Of a stretch of 64,000 nucleotides of DNA, positions 28,497 to 37,753 are shown piece after piece; the stretch's first letter is position 1; each line of letters starts with the position of its first letter. The notes under the pieces are model-generated. The model made no database searches. It was not told the DNA's origin and saw only the letters and a program-made list of their open reading frames with translations. Source of the DNA: Caballeronia grimmiae (GTDB taxonomy: Bacteria > Pseudomonadota > Gammaproteobacteria > Burkholderiales > Burkholderiaceae); the NCBI RefSeq assembly GCF_000698555.1, contig NZ_JFHE01000011.1, positions 1 through 64,000 on the forward strand, written 5' to 3'. The translations under genes and the position numbers were made by a program.

Positions 28497-29897
28497 ATGT
28501 TGGAATCCCCCGCCCGGCAGCTTGGCGATATCTCTTCCGCTGAACAGACAGACGCGGTTCAGCCGGCGCACGACGGCTTTATCGACCGTTATTTCGGCAT
28601 TTCGCAGTCCGGCAGCACGCAGAAGCGCGAAGTCGTCGCCGGCGTGACGACGTTCCTCGCGATGGTCTATTCCGTGTTCGTCGTGCCGGGCATGCTCGGC
28701 AAGGCGGGTTTCGATACGAGCGCCGTGTTCGTCGCCGTGTGCCTGACGACCGCGTTCGGCTCGCTGCTGATGGGCGTGTGGGCGCGCTTGCCGATCGCGA
28801 TTGGCTGCGCGATCTCGCTGACCGCGTTCACGGCGTTCGGCCTCGTGCTCGGCAAGGGGCTGTCGCCCGCTGTCGCGCTGGGCGCGGTGTTCCTGATGGG
28901 CGTCGTCTTCACCGCGATCTCCGTGACCGGCGTCCGCTCGTGGATTCTTCGCAACCTGCCGACGGGCGTCGCGCACGGGACGGGCATCGGCATCGGCTTG
29001 TTCCTGCTGCTGATCGCATCGAACGATGTGGGGCTGATCGTGAAGAATCCCGCGCCCGGCATGCCGGTGTCGCTCGGCCACATCACGGCCTTTCCGGTGC
29101 TGATGTCCGTGCTCGGCCTCGCCGCGATCTTCGGTCTCGAGCGCCGGCGCGTGCCGGGCGGCATTCTGCTCGTGGTGGTCGGCTTGTCGGCCATCGGGCT
29201 GGCGTTCGACCCGTCGGTGCGCTTTCACGGCGTATTCGCGCTGCCCTCGCTGTCCGCGCCGGGGCATGCGTCGCTGATCGGCGCGATGGACATCAAGGGC
29301 GCGCTGTCGATGGCGGTCCTGCCGAGCGTCCTCGCGCTGGTGATGACCGCCGTGTTCGACGCCACCGGCACGATCCGCGCCGTCGCGGGCCAGGCGGGGC
29401 AGATCGACGGGAACGGGCGCATCGTGAACGGCGGCCGCGCGCTGACCGCGGATTCGCTCAGCTCGATTTTCTCGGCTTGCTTCGGCGGTGCGCCGGCGGC
29501 GGCGTATATCGAATCGTCGGTGGGCGTGGCGGCCGGCGCGAAGACGGGCCTCGCGGCCAGTGTCGTCGGCGCGCTGTTTCTCGCCGTGATGTTCCTCTCG
29601 CCGCTCGCGAGCCTCGTGCCGTCCTACGCGACGGCGCCCGCGCTGATGTACGTCGGGCTGCTGATGCTCGGCAACGTCGCCAAACTGCATATGGACGATA
29701 CCGTCGACACGATGTCCGGGCTCGTGTGTGCGGTGTTCATCGTGCTGACGGCGAATATCGTCACCGGGATCATGCTCGGCTTTTGCACGCTGGTCATCGG
29801 GCGGCTCGTTGCGGGCGAATTCCGGAAGCTGAATGTGGGGACTGTGGCAATCGCGGTGGCGCTGGCAGTGTTTTATCTGGGCGGGTGGGCGATTTGA
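28497..29897 (+). CDS. NCS2-family purine permease (AzgA/GhxP-like)
   Basis: The ATG at 28497 follows AAAGGAG at a nine-base distance, giving 466 residues with 12-14 predicted helices. Family marks are [85 protein letters not shown] and the [15 protein letters not shown] loop. These are the AzgA-like adenine/guanine/hypoxanthine transporters driven by protons. The 288-base leader before it holds a small GACTAGG/CCTAGTC hairpin (28221-28241) but no riboswitch was recognised. A good terminator follows. Confidence 0.9.
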   Translation: MLESPARQLGDISSAEQTDAVQPAHDGFIDRYFGISQSGSTQKREVVAGVTTFLAMVYSVFVVPGMLGKAGFDTSAVFVAVCLTTAFGSLLMGVWARLPIAIGCAISLTAFTAFGLVLGKGLSPAVALGAVFLMGVVFTAISVTGVRSWILRNLPTGVAHGTGIGIGLFLLLIASNDVGLIVKNPAPGMPVSLGHITAFPVLMSVLGLAAIFGLERRRVPGGILLVVVGLSAIGLAFDPSVRFHGVFALPSLSAPGHASLIGAMDIKGALSMAVLPSVLALVMTAVFDATGTIRAVAGQAGQIDGNGRIVNGGRALTADSLSSIFSACFGGAPAAAYIESSVGVAAGAKTGLAASVVGALFLAVMFLSPLASLVPSYATAPALMYVGLLMLGNVAKLHMDDTVDTMSGLVCAVFIVLTANIVTGIMLGFCTLVIGRLVAGEFRKLNVGTVAIAVALAVFYLGGWAI

Positions 29898-29914
29898 CGG
29901 GTTCGCATCTGCAC

Positions 29915-29947
29915 ACGGCGCGCTTTTGAGAAAGCACGCCGTTTTGT
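29915..29947 (+). terminator. terminator of the NCS2 permease gene
   Basis: ACGGCG and CGCCGT enclose a second stem GCTTT/AAAGC with loop TGAG, followed by a TTTTGTG tail, 18 bases after the stop. Confidence 0.85.
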
Positions 29948-30033
29948 GATCCTGGTGACTCGGCCTCAAGCCTCTCCGGACGAATAGCAAAGCTGTGCAT
30001 ATTCAATCGACATTCGAAAGCATTCGCCAAAAC

Positions 30034-30073
30034 GACAAAGCCCCCGAAAGCATCAGCTTCCGGGGGCTTTGTC
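30034..30073 (-). terminator. terminator after the 49-codon gene
   Basis: A long near-perfect palindrome (GACAAAGCCCCCG... with ...CGGGGGCTTTGTC, loop ATCA) lies about 50 bases after the small gene's stop. On the minus strand it is followed by GTTTTGG. It could act in both directions. Confidence 0.85.
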
Positions 30074-30121
30074 CAATACTGCTTGAAACTGCTAAACCGC
30101 CTGACCGGCGTGCAACGCAGC

Positions 30122-30271
30122 TTACTTGCGGCGATACGATTCAACGAGAATTTCGCAGTTTTGCAGGTGCAGTTGAAGCGCACGGTTCCACTCGCGAAGC
30201 ACCGCAGCCTTGGCTGCGCGCACCCACGAACCGAACGAAACGACGACGGATTGTTGAGCGGTGGTTTTCAT
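30122..30271 (-). CDS. small hypothetical protein (49 residues)
   Basis: The ATG at 30271 opens a 49-codon frame ending in TAA. The product begins MKTTAQQSVVVSFGSWVRAA and continues as an amphipathic basic helix (KAAVLREWNRALQLHLQNCE, then ILVESYRRK) with a single Cys. It is short, but it is neatly framed by a recognisable promoter and a strong terminator, which argues that it is a real transcription unit. The Trp-containing, Arg/Glu-rich helix could bind a partner protein or nucleic acid. I know no function. An alternative is that the transcript itself is a regulatory RNA. Confidence 0.65.
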   Translation of the reverse strand: MKTTAQQSVVVSFGSWVRAAKAAVLREWNRALQLHLQNCEILVESYRRK

Positions 30272-30309
30272 GAGCGTGTCTCAGGGTAAGTAGCTAGGGG
30301 ATAACCCTA

Positions 30310-30337
30310 AGTATACGCTTTTCATGCTGCATTGCAA
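30310..30337 (-). promoter_or_regulatory. promoter of the 49-codon gene
   Basis: On the minus strand TTGCAA (30332-30337) and TATACT (30310-30315) are 16 bases apart, about 40 bases before the ATG. A second TTGACA lies 11 bases further upstream. Confidence 0.65.
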
Positions 30338-30396
30338 CCAATTGTCAAAAAAGCTACAGCGTTTGCTGAAAACACACCGGTCAGTTTTGCCGCCGC

Positions 30397-31518
30397 TCAC
30401 GGCACGAGCAAGTCTCCCTTACGCGCCGCCCCCTCGCCTGCAATCCGCGCGACCAGCATCCCTGCCGTGGCAAAACGCGTCCAGTGCCGCGCGTAAAGCA
30501 CGCCGTCCGTCTGCGCGATGAGCGGCACGAGCCGGTCGTCGAACGGATCGAGGACTTCAGCGATGGTCTCGCCCGCGCGGACGCGGTCGCCCACGTCGCG
30601 GAGATGCAGAATCACGCCCGACGATGGCGATTCGACGTAATCGCACCCGGCAAGCGGCGTCGCGGGATGGCGCAACGGAGGCGGCTCGGGCGCATCGCCG
30701 GAGATGAAGCCCGCGTGCGTCAGGTAATCGACGATCGCCTGGGCGTCGCGGTTGGCCGTTTCGTGCGATACGTCGCGCACGCCGCGCAATTCGAGCGTAA
30801 CGGGCGTGAGCCCCAGCGGAATCGGGAAGCGCCCGTCGAACGCGCCGCGCAGATAACGCCACGCCGACGCGCACGCTTCGTCGAACGGCTCGCCGCCCGA
30901 AACGTCCGCGAGCAGTTGCGCCTCGCTACCGAGATAGCGCGCGAGCGGCTCGATCGACGGCCACGCTTGCGGCGTCGTATAGAGATGCGGCACGGCTTCC
31001 CAGTCGCAATGCAGGTCGATGACGAGGTTCGCGTCGCAGGCAAGCCGCATCAGAGCGATGCGTTGCGATTCGAGTTCCGTCGTGCCTTCGTAACCCGCGA
31101 GATGATTCCGCAGCGCGGCGCGGATCAGGCTGGCGTTGTGCGCGGCGTCGGCGGTGAGACGGCCATCGAGCTGCATCGCGAGTGCGGGGCCGGGATTGGG
31201 GAAGCGGCGATTGAAGTCGTGACCGGAGCGCATGTCGAAGCGCCCCATGTGCGTGCCGAACCAATGCTGATTGAGACCCGCCGGATTCGCGACCGGCACG
31301 AGCACGATGCGCGCGTTCAGCCTGCCCGCCGCCTCGAGTTCCGCGAACCGCCGCTTGAGCAGCCACGCGACGACGATGCCCGGCAGTTCGTCCGCGTGCA
31401 GCGATGCCTGGATAGTGACCTTCGGCGCGGCGTCGTCGTCCGGTCCGAACCGATAGCTCGTGATCGCCCGCTCGGTGCCGAGCGACGCACCGACGAGCGG
31501 ATGGCTGTGTACCTGCAT
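30397..31518 (-). CDS. succinylglutamate desuccinylase/aspartoacylase (AstE-like) family hydrolase
   Basis: The ATG at 31518 is preferred (GGGGA about ten bases upstream), giving 373 residues. The zinc carboxypeptidase-like core shows IQASLHADELPGIV (His and Glu ligands near 40), PVANPAGLNQHWFG, GHDFNRRFPN and LVIDLHCDWEAVPH with the third His. The C-terminal half has a lipoyl-like beta domain (ESPSSGVILHLRDVGDRVRAGETIAEV). Such enzymes deacylate N-acylated amino acids or ectoine derivatives. A binding protein gene lies 91 bases upstream on the same strand, suggesting uptake plus hydrolysis of one compound. Confidence 0.85.
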   Translation of the reverse strand: MQVHSHPLVGASLGTERAITSYRFGPDDDAAPKVTIQASLHADELPGIVVAWLLKRRFAELEAAGRLNARIVLVPVANPAGLNQHWFGTHMGRFDMRSGHDFNRRFPNPGPALAMQLDGRLTADAAHNASLIRAALRNHLAGYEGTTELESQRIALMRLACDANLVIDLHCDWEAVPHLYTTPQAWPSIEPLARYLGSEAQLLADVSGGEPFDEACASAWRYLRGAFDGRFPIPLGLTPVTLELRGVRDVSHETANRDAQAIVDYLTHAGFISGDAPEPPPLRHPATPLAGCDYVESPSSGVILHLRDVGDRVRAGETIAEVLDPFDDRLVPLIAQTDGVLYARHWTRFATAGMLVARIAGEGAARKGDLLVP

Positions 31519-31552
31519 CGGCGAAAATCCCCGTGAAACTCGCGTGAGAAAC

Positions 31553-31579
31553 AAGAAAGGCACCGCAAGCGATGCCTTT
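31553..31579 (-). terminator. hairpin between binding protein and hydrolase
   Basis: AAAGGCA/TGCCTTT stem extended by CGC/GCG-type pairs, followed on the minus strand by TTCTTGTTTC, lies 30 bases after the binding protein stop. It may attenuate rather than fully end transcription into the hydrolase gene. Confidence 0.6.
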
Positions 31580-31609
31580 CCGTGATTGCGTCGGTGCGCT
31601 TCGCAGCGA

Positions 31610-32419
31610 TTACTGGATGGAGACGTCGGTCTCGAAGTACTTCGCCATGATGCGCTTGAACGTGCCGTTCTTCTTCAGCTCGCCGAAGGCATCGTTCAAG
31701 CCCTTCTGCAGGTCCGCGTCGCCCTTGCGCAGGCCGATGGCCGTGCCCGGACCAATGATCGCCTTGTCTTCGACGATCGGCCCGACGAGCGCGAACGGCT
31801 TTCCTTGCGGCTTCTTCAGAAAGCCGATGGCGGCTTGCGCGGCGTCGGTGAACATCGCGTCGATACGGCCCGCGACGAGGTCCGACTCCACCTGCTGCTG
31901 ATCGCCATACGCGACGACCTGCACGCCCTGCGCTTCCCACTTCGCCTTCGCGTAGCGTTCCTGCACCGTGCCCTGCTCGACGCCGACGCGCTTGCCCTTC
32001 AGCGCCTGCGCCGTCGGCAGGATGCCGGAGCCGGCGCGTGCGACGAGTTGCGCGTGGGTATCGTAGAGCGGGACCGTGAAATCGATCTGCTTCAGACGCT
32101 CTTCGGTGATGCCCATGTCGGACAGCACGGCGTCGAACTTGCGAGCTTTCAGGCCGGGGATCATGCCGTCGAAATTGTTCTCGACCCACACGCACTTGAC
32201 TTTCATCTGCGCGCACAGCGCATTGCCCAGGTCGATATCGAAACCGACCAGCTTGCCGTCCGCCTGCTTCGATTCGAACGGCGGATACGACGGATCGACG
32301 GCAAAGCGGATCTGCGTGATTTCCCTGGCATGCGCGGCGAACGACGTGGCGGCGACGGCGGCGAGCATCGCGCGCAGGGCGAACGATGCAGTCTTGCTAA
32401 CGAACTTCTGTTGCGACAT
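31610..32419 (-). CDS. periplasmic amino-acid-type substrate-binding protein
   Basis: 269 residues from the ATG at 32419 with AAGGATCGG just upstream; signal peptide cut near AAHAR. It is a family 3 solute-binding protein: IRFAVDPSYPPFESKQADGKLVGFDIDLGNALC, VENNFDGMIPGLKARKFDAVLSDMGITEERLKQIDFT and the KGKRVGVEQGTVQE hinge, like ArgT/HisJ. No permease or ATPase gene follows in the window, so it must work with components elsewhere. Position upstream of an AstE-like hydrolase hints at an acylated amino acid or related ligand. Confidence 0.9.
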   Translation of the reverse strand: MSQQKFVSKTASFALRAMLAAVAATSFAAHAREITQIRFAVDPSYPPFESKQADGKLVGFDIDLGNALCAQMKVKCVWVENNFDGMIPGLKARKFDAVLSDMGITEERLKQIDFTVPLYDTHAQLVARAGSGILPTAQALKGKRVGVEQGTVQERYAKAKWEAQGVQVVAYGDQQQVESDLVAGRIDAMFTDAAQAAIGFLKKPQGKPFALVGPIVEDKAIIGPGTAIGLRKGDADLQKGLNDAFGELKKNGTFKRIMAKYFETDVSIQ

Positions 32420-32546
32420 TCCGATCCTTCGATACTTGCTGTTAATGCAGGCGCGCCGAGCCGGCAGCGGGCGCGCAGTGGAGCCCCTGCGGGAAAACCC
32501 TGAAGTGTAACAAAACGGCACGCCGGCGAGCGCGCGTCAAAGCGCG

Positions 32547-33632
32547 TCAAGGGACCACGGAGAGGAACAGGAACGCCGCGAAAATCACCAGATGCACGAC
32601 GCCCTGAAGCACCGTGGATCGCCCGGTGCCGAGCGTGATGACCGACACGAGCAGCGTGAGCGCGAGCAGCGTGATTTCCTTCGGCTCGAGGCCGAGCGAA
32701 ATGGGCTGGCCGATGGCGATCGACACGACGGCAACCGTCGGTATCGTCAGGCCGATGCTCGCCAGCGCGGAGCCGAGCGCGAGATTCAGGCTCGTCTGGA
32801 TGCGGTCGAGCCGAGCCGCCCGCACCGCCGCGAGTCCCTCGGGCAGCAGCACGAGCGCCGCAATCACGACGCCGACCACGGCCTCCGGCGCGCCCGCCGC
32901 CTCGACGGCCGCCTCGACCGCCGGGGACAGCAGCTTCGCCAGCCCGACGACCGCCACGAGCGAGACCACCAGCAAGGCGAGCGCGAACCACGCTTCGCCG
33001 CTCGTCGGCGGCGGCGCGTGCGGGGCCTCGTCCTCGTCGACGATGGTTTTCGCAGCGGCGGGCAGGAAGTAATCGCGATGCCGGATCGTCTGCACGAACA
33101 CGTAGACCACGTACAGCACCAGCGAAATGACGCCCACGAAAACCAGTTGCGAAGTCGACAGCGCCGGACCCACTACCGTGCTCGTGAAGTTCGGCAGCAC
33201 GAGCGTCAGCACCGACAACGCGCAGAGATTCGCGAGCGCCGCGCTTGCGCCCTGCAACTGAAAATCCTGCACGTGATGCCGCAGACCGCCGACGAGCAGA
33301 CACATTCCGACGATTCCGCAGCAGCAAATCATGATCGCGGCGAACACGGTGTCGCGCGGCAGGGCGGCTTTCTCCGGGCCGCCGGAAAGCATCACCGAGA
33401 CGATCAGCGCGACTTCGATCACCGTCACGGCGATTGCCAGCACCAGCGTGCCGAACGGCTCCCCGACGCGATGCGCGACCACTTCGGCGTGATGTACCGC
33501 TGCGAATACCGCGAGCGCGAGTGCAATCGCGGACAGGCCGGTCGCCAGCGCGTTATGGACAAACGCTGCGCCGGCGAGCACGACGATCGCGGCGATCGGC
33601 GCGAGAGTGGTCCAGTTGAGCTTGTTTTTCAT
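32547..33632 (-). CDS. chaA: calcium/proton (cation/proton) antiporter
   Basis: 361 residues from the ATG at 33632, with about 11 predicted helices. The two alpha-repeats of the CaCA family are visible: LVLAIAVTVIEVALIVSVMLSGG near 75-97 and VIAALVLLPEGLAAVRAARLDRIQTSLNLALGSALASIGLTIP near 255-297, each with the acidic residue needed for cation exchange. The sequence matches ChaA, which exports calcium, sodium or potassium in exchange for protons at the inner membrane. It is divergent from the GGDEF gene. Confidence 0.9.
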   Translation of the reverse strand: MKNKLNWTTLAPIAAIVVLAGAAFVHNALATGLSAIALALAVFAAVHHAEVVAHRVGEPFGTLVLAIAVTVIEVALIVSVMLSGGPEKAALPRDTVFAAIMICCCGIVGMCLLVGGLRHHVQDFQLQGASAALANLCALSVLTLVLPNFTSTVVGPALSTSQLVFVGVISLVLYVVYVFVQTIRHRDYFLPAAAKTIVDEDEAPHAPPPTSGEAWFALALLVVSLVAVVGLAKLLSPAVEAAVEAAGAPEAVVGVVIAALVLLPEGLAAVRAARLDRIQTSLNLALGSALASIGLTIPTVAVVSIAIGQPISLGLEPKEITLLALTLLVSVITLGTGRSTVLQGVVHLVIFAAFLFLSVVP

Positions 33633-33899
33633 CGGCGTTCCGGGGGAATCGGTGGAGGGGATGGTCGGTACACGACCCGGGGCGAGACGGTGAAACAATC
33701 CGACCCGCCCGCGCTGTGAGCGTGCGATGAAAGCGCTGCGGCAAAGGCCCGCCTGCCATCGGCATAATAGCCGCCGGATGCGGCCGGCGCGGTCTCGCGG
33801 TGAATTTTCCGTCTTCCAACCGAAGATTCCTCATTTGCCGGACAATACGTGCGCTTGCATCGCTCGACGCATCAATTCTGCAGGAGGAACCGAGACTTC

Positions 33900-34874
33900 A
33901 TGCTCGTCGCCCCGAAACCCGAGAACGAATCGACCCGCCTCGCCACGCTGCGTACGCTGCGTATCCTCGACACGCCGCCCGAAGAACGCTTCGACCGGCT
34001 CACCCGCCTCGCGCGGCATCTGTTCGACGTGCCCATCGCGCTCGTGAGCCTGATCGACGAGAACCGTCAGTGGTTCAAGTCGTGTACCGGCCTGGAAGCA
34101 CGCGAGACACCGCGCGATGTATCGTTCTGCTCGCACGCCATCCTGCAGGACGACCTGCTGATGATTCCCGACGCCCGCGCCGACAGCCGCTTTCGCGACA
34201 ATCCGCTGGTCGTCGGCGAGCCGAATATCCGCTTCTATGCGGGCCAGCCGCTCACCGTGCCCAACGGCGCGCGGCTCGGCACGCTATGCCTGATCGATCG
34301 CCGCCCGCGCACGCTCGACGCCAAGCAGCGCGGACTGCTGCTCGACCTCGCGCGTATCGCGGAACAGGAACTGGCGGCGATCGAGCTCGCCACCGTCGAC
34401 GACCTCACGCTGATTCCGAACCGTCGCGGCTTCGAGGCGCTCGCGCAACATGCGCTGAACGTCTGCAAGCGCATGGGGCATCGCGCATCCCTGCTGTTCT
34501 TCGATCTCGACGGCTTCAAGCAGATCAACGACAGCTACGGCCACGCCGAAGGCGACCGCGCGCTCGCGACCTTCGCCGCCGCGCTGCGCAATTCGTTTCG
34601 CCACACCGATGTGATCGGCCGGCTCGGCGGCGACGAATTCGTCGCGCTCCTGACCGATGCCGGCGACGACGAAACGGCCCGCGCGCTCGATCGCCTGCGC
34701 GCGACGCTCGCCGGTCACGAAGCGGCGGCGGAGCGTGGCTACGACATCCGCTTCAGCGTCGGACAGACGCAGTACGACCCTGCGCGGCATGCGACGGTCA
34801 TCGATCTGCTCGCGGCGAGCGACAGTCAGATGTACGCGCACAAGATGGCGCAGAAAAAAGGCCTGCGGCATTGA
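33900..34874 (+). CDS. GAF-GGDEF diguanylate cyclase
   Basis: The ATG at 33900 follows GGAGGA; an upstream start at 33849 is less likely. 324 residues: a GAF domain (about 10-150; VPIALVSLIDENRQWFKS, FCSHAILQDDLLMIPDA, GTLCLIDRRPR) and a GGDEF domain (about 165-320; DLTLIPNRRGFE, FFDLDGFKQINDSYGHAEGD). The active site is intact (GGDEF) and an RHTD inhibition site sits five residues before it. It should make cyclic di-GMP in the cytoplasm and be product-inhibited. A PilZ effector is encoded 3 kb away. Confidence 0.93.
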   Translation: MLVAPKPENESTRLATLRTLRILDTPPEERFDRLTRLARHLFDVPIALVSLIDENRQWFKSCTGLEARETPRDVSFCSHAILQDDLLMIPDARADSRFRDNPLVVGEPNIRFYAGQPLTVPNGARLGTLCLIDRRPRTLDAKQRGLLLDLARIAEQELAAIELATVDDLTLIPNRRGFEALAQHALNVCKRMGHRASLLFFDLDGFKQINDSYGHAEGDRALATFAAALRNSFRHTDVIGRLGGDEFVALLTDAGDDETARALDRLRATLAGHEAAAERGYDIRFSVGQTQYDPARHATVIDLLAASDSQMYAHKMAQKKGLRH

Positions 34875-34886
34875 TGCGCGCAGGCC
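34854..34886 (-). terminator. terminator of osmC, inside the GGDEF 3' end
   Basis: Stem GGCCTGCG/CGCAGGCC followed on the minus strand by six Ts, 31 bases after the osmC stop. It overlaps the last codons of the convergent cyclase gene. Confidence 0.85.
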
Positions 34887-34916
34887 GGCGATGAGACGCG
34901 GACGGTACGCGCCCGA

Positions 34917-35348
34917 TCAGGACTCCAGTTGCGCGTTCAGCGTGATTTGGGCGTTGCCGGCGAACAGTTTCGAAACCGGGCAGCCTTCCTTGGCGGCTTG
35001 CGCGGCCTTGTCGAACGCGGCCTTGTCGGCGCCGGGAATCTTCGCCTTCAGATCGAGCTGACACGACGTGATCGTGAAGCCTTCGCCGTCTTTTTCGAGC
35101 GTGACGGTCGACTTCGTTTCCAGGCTTTCGGCTTTCATGCCCGCCTGCTCGAGTTGCAGCGAGAGCGCCATCGTGAAGCAGCCGGCATGCGCCGCGCCGA
35201 TCAGTTCTTCGGGATTGGTGCCCGGTCCTTCTTCGAAGCGCGACTTGAACCCGTACGGCGCGTCATTCAGCACGCCGGTCTGTGTCGAAATGAATCCCTT
35301 GCCGTCCTTGATGCCGCCGCTCCATTTTGCCGATGCAGTCTTTTGCAC
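34917..35348 (-). CDS. osmC: OsmC family peroxiredoxin
   Basis: 143 residues, the normal OsmC length. The two reactive cysteines are present: ELIGAAHAGCFTMALS (Cys near 57) and QAAKEGCPVSKLFAG (Cys near 123), with the catalytic Glu/Arg environment (SRFEEGPGTNPEEL). It reduces organic hydroperoxides in the cytoplasm. It is convergent with the GGDEF gene and has its own terminator. Confidence 0.95.
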   Translation of the reverse strand: MQKTASAKWSGGIKDGKGFISTQTGVLNDAPYGFKSRFEEGPGTNPEELIGAAHAGCFTMALSLQLEQAGMKAESLETKSTVTLEKDGEGFTITSCQLDLKAKIPGADKAAFDKAAQAAKEGCPVSKLFAGNAQITLNAQLES

Positions 35349-35637
35349 GAGAGTTCTCCATGAGAGATGAGATTGCGATGACCGGCCTTGCCGGCCGAGC
35401 TACTGCGTCAGCAGCGCAGACTCATTGCACGCACCGTGCCCGGCGCCGATGACGCGATGCCTCACTTTCATCGTAGCGGATCGCACCCGGCGATGCAGCG
35501 CTCGCGTCGCGGTCCCGGTGCCTGAAATTTTTGCGCCGATGGTCAAAGCCCGCCGATTCCCTTAGCATCCTCGCCGGATGTTCGACCGCAAACGAAGGAA
35601 CACATGACACGCACTGCACGCAAAGAGGCCGCATAAG

Positions 35638-36978
35638 ATGGGACCGCCAACCGAACGCATCGCGGAAGACAAGGCCTTGCCCGAAAGCGTCGACGTGGTC
35701 GTCGTCGGGGGCGGCGTCATCGGAATCAGCACGGCGCGCTTTCTCGCGGAGAAGGGCTTGTCGGTCGCCGTCTGCGAGAAAGGACATATCGCCGGCGAGC
35801 AGTCGAGCCGCAACTGGGGCTGGTGCCGCGCGACGCATCGCGATTTGCGCGAACTCGAACTGAGCCTCGAAAGCCTGAAGCTGTGGCGGCGCATGGACGT
35901 TGATCTCGGCATCGACAGCGGCTATCGCGAATGCGGCATCCTCTACGCCGCCGACGACGCCCGGGCGCTCGCCGATCACGAAGCCTGGCTGGCGCGCGCC
36001 GTCGTCAAAGTGGGCCGCGACGGAATCGATTCGCGCATCGTGTCGCCCGATGAAACCGCCGCGCTGATGCCCGGCGCGGCGCGCCGATTCGCGGGCGGCA
36101 TCTACACGCCGAGCGATGGCCGCGCCGAACCGCAACGCGCCGTGCCCGCGATGGCCGCGGCGCTGCGCCAGCGCGGCGTCAAAATCGCGATGCCGTGCGC
36201 GGTGCGCGGCGTCGAAACAAGCGGCGGTGCGGTAAGCGCGGTGGTGACGGAACACGGCCGGATTCGCTGCCAGAGCGTGGTTGTCGCGGGCGGAGCGTGG
36301 ACGCGTCTCTTCGCAGGCAATCTGGGCGTGGACGTGCCGCAACTGATGGTGCGCTCGTCGGTCATGCGTACGGCTCCGCTTCCCGGCGGCCCCGAAGTCA
36401 GCGCGTGCAATCAGGCGCTGGGCTATCGCAAGCGGATGGATGGCGGATACACCCTCGCCAATGCCTTCCGGAGTTACAGCGACATCACGCCCGACAGTTT
36501 CCGGCTCTTTACCAAATTCCTTCCCGCGCTCAAAAGCCAGTTCGGCTCGATCAAGCTCAGTCTAAACGCGCGCTTTTTCGAAGAACTGCGGCGTCCGCGC
36601 CGCTGGCCGCTCGATCAGCCGACGGTCTTCGAAACCGTCCGCACGCTCGATCCCGCGCCCGTCGAAGCGTTCAACGAGACCGCGCTCGCCGAGTTCCGCG
36701 CGATCTTCCCGTCGCTCGCGCCGGTTGCGGTGGAGCAAGCGTGGGCAGGCTATATCGACGTGACGCCCGACGCGGTGCCCGTCATTTCCGGCGTCGAGCG
36801 CACGCGCGGGCTGTTTATCGCGACGGGTTTCTCGGGGCATGGCTTCGGCATCGGGCCGGGCGCGGGCAAGCTGATGGCCGACCTCGTCGCCAACGATGCG
36901 CCCCTCGTCGATCCGCACGCGTTCCGCCTGTCGCGCTTCTTCGACGGCAGCCGCATCGAACTGGACGGCGGCTTCTGA
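35638..36978 (+). CDS. FAD-dependent oxidoreductase, DAO (D-amino-acid dehydrogenase-like) family
   Basis: 446 residues. N-terminal FAD motif VVVVGGGVIGISTARFLAEKG at about 19-39, then the substrate domain and the C-terminal signature FIATGFSGHGFGIGPGAGKLMADL. The GEQSSRNWGWCRATHRDLREL segment is a distinct subgroup mark. Relatives act on D-amino acids, glycine, sarcosine or N-methylated opines, and the exact substrate cannot be read here. It is followed after about 100 bases by the DsbA-family gene. Confidence 0.88.
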   Translation: MGPPTERIAEDKALPESVDVVVVGGGVIGISTARFLAEKGLSVAVCEKGHIAGEQSSRNWGWCRATHRDLRELELSLESLKLWRRMDVDLGIDSGYRECGILYAADDARALADHEAWLARAVVKVGRDGIDSRIVSPDETAALMPGAARRFAGGIYTPSDGRAEPQRAVPAMAAALRQRGVKIAMPCAVRGVETSGGAVSAVVTEHGRIRCQSVVVAGGAWTRLFAGNLGVDVPQLMVRSSVMRTAPLPGGPEVSACNQALGYRKRMDGGYTLANAFRSYSDITPDSFRLFTKFLPALKSQFGSIKLSLNARFFEELRRPRRWPLDQPTVFETVRTLDPAPVEAFNETALAEFRAIFPSLAPVAVEQAWAGYIDVTPDAVPVISGVERTRGLFIATGFSGHGFGIGPGAGKLMADLVANDAPLVDPHAFRLSRFFDGSRIELDGGF

Positions 36979-37080
36979 GCGCATCGGACGATGCGGCGCG
37001 GCGCGAGGCGGCGCGCTAACATACCGGTTTTGCGGCCAGCGCACGCGCGCTGGCCGCCGCAATCATCGCTAGAGGCTTTC

Positions 37081-37734
37081 ATGGCATCCACGCCGCTGTT
37101 GTATGTCGACGTCTGGTCCGACTTCGTGTGTCCTTTCTGCTATCTGGAAACGCCGGTGCTCGACCAGTTGCGCAACGCCTACGGAGACGCCGTCGAGGTT
37201 CGCTGGCATGCGTTCGAGCTGCGCCCCGAACCTGCGCCGCTGCTCGATCCGAACAGCGACACGATCCACGAGGCATGGGAAAAATCGGTGCGTCCGCTCG
37301 CCGAAGAACGCGGCCTGTTGATGCGTCAGCCGTCCGTTGCGCCTCGCAGCCGCAAAGCGTTCGAAACGGTTTTGTTTGCGCGTGAGTCCGGCCGATACGA
37401 CCACGTGCATCGCGCCATCTTCAAGGCTTACTTCGAGGAAGGCATCGATATCGGCGATCAGGATGCGCTCATCGACATCGCCGCGACCTGCGGCATCGAC
37501 CCGGAACTGCTGGAAGAGTCGCTCGACGACGGCACGTACACCGATCTCGTCATCGAAGACGAAGAGTTCGCGAAGCAACTCGGCATCAGCGGCGTGCCGT
37601 TCGCCGTGCTGTCGCGCGAACCGGCGCCGGGCCAGGAACCGCCGCCGCCGATCGCACTGCGCGGCGCCGCGCCGATTCAGCATTACGAAGCCGCAATCGA
37701 GCGGCTGTTCCCGGACGGTTTTCCGGGAAGCTGA
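37081..37734 (+). CDS. DsbA-family oxidoreductase (FrnE/2-hydroxychromene isomerase-like)
   Basis: 217 residues starting MASTPLLYVDVWSDFVCPFC, so the redox pair CPFC is at 17-20. No signal peptide is present, so it is cytoplasmic. The thioredoxin fold with helical insertion ends in LGISGVPFAVL (cis-Pro loop) and an HYEAAIERLF helix, matching the FrnE group. FrnE-like proteins are disulfide isomerases in oxidative stress and polyketide contexts. It is convergent with the PilZ gene, 19 bases apart. Confidence 0.9.
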   Translation: MASTPLLYVDVWSDFVCPFCYLETPVLDQLRNAYGDAVEVRWHAFELRPEPAPLLDPNSDTIHEAWEKSVRPLAEERGLLMRQPSVAPRSRKAFETVLFARESGRYDHVHRAIFKAYFEEGIDIGDQDALIDIAATCGIDPELLEESLDDGTYTDLVIEDEEFAKQLGISGVPFAVLSREPAPGQEPPPPIALRGAAPIQHYEAAIERLFPDGFPGS

Positions 37735-37753
37735 CATCGGCGCGCGCAGCCGT

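Noticed and set aside
26442-29990. long minus-strand open frames opposite ggt and the NCS2 permease
   Set aside because: Antisense shadows of genes with full family motifs; no ribosome site or recognisable domain.
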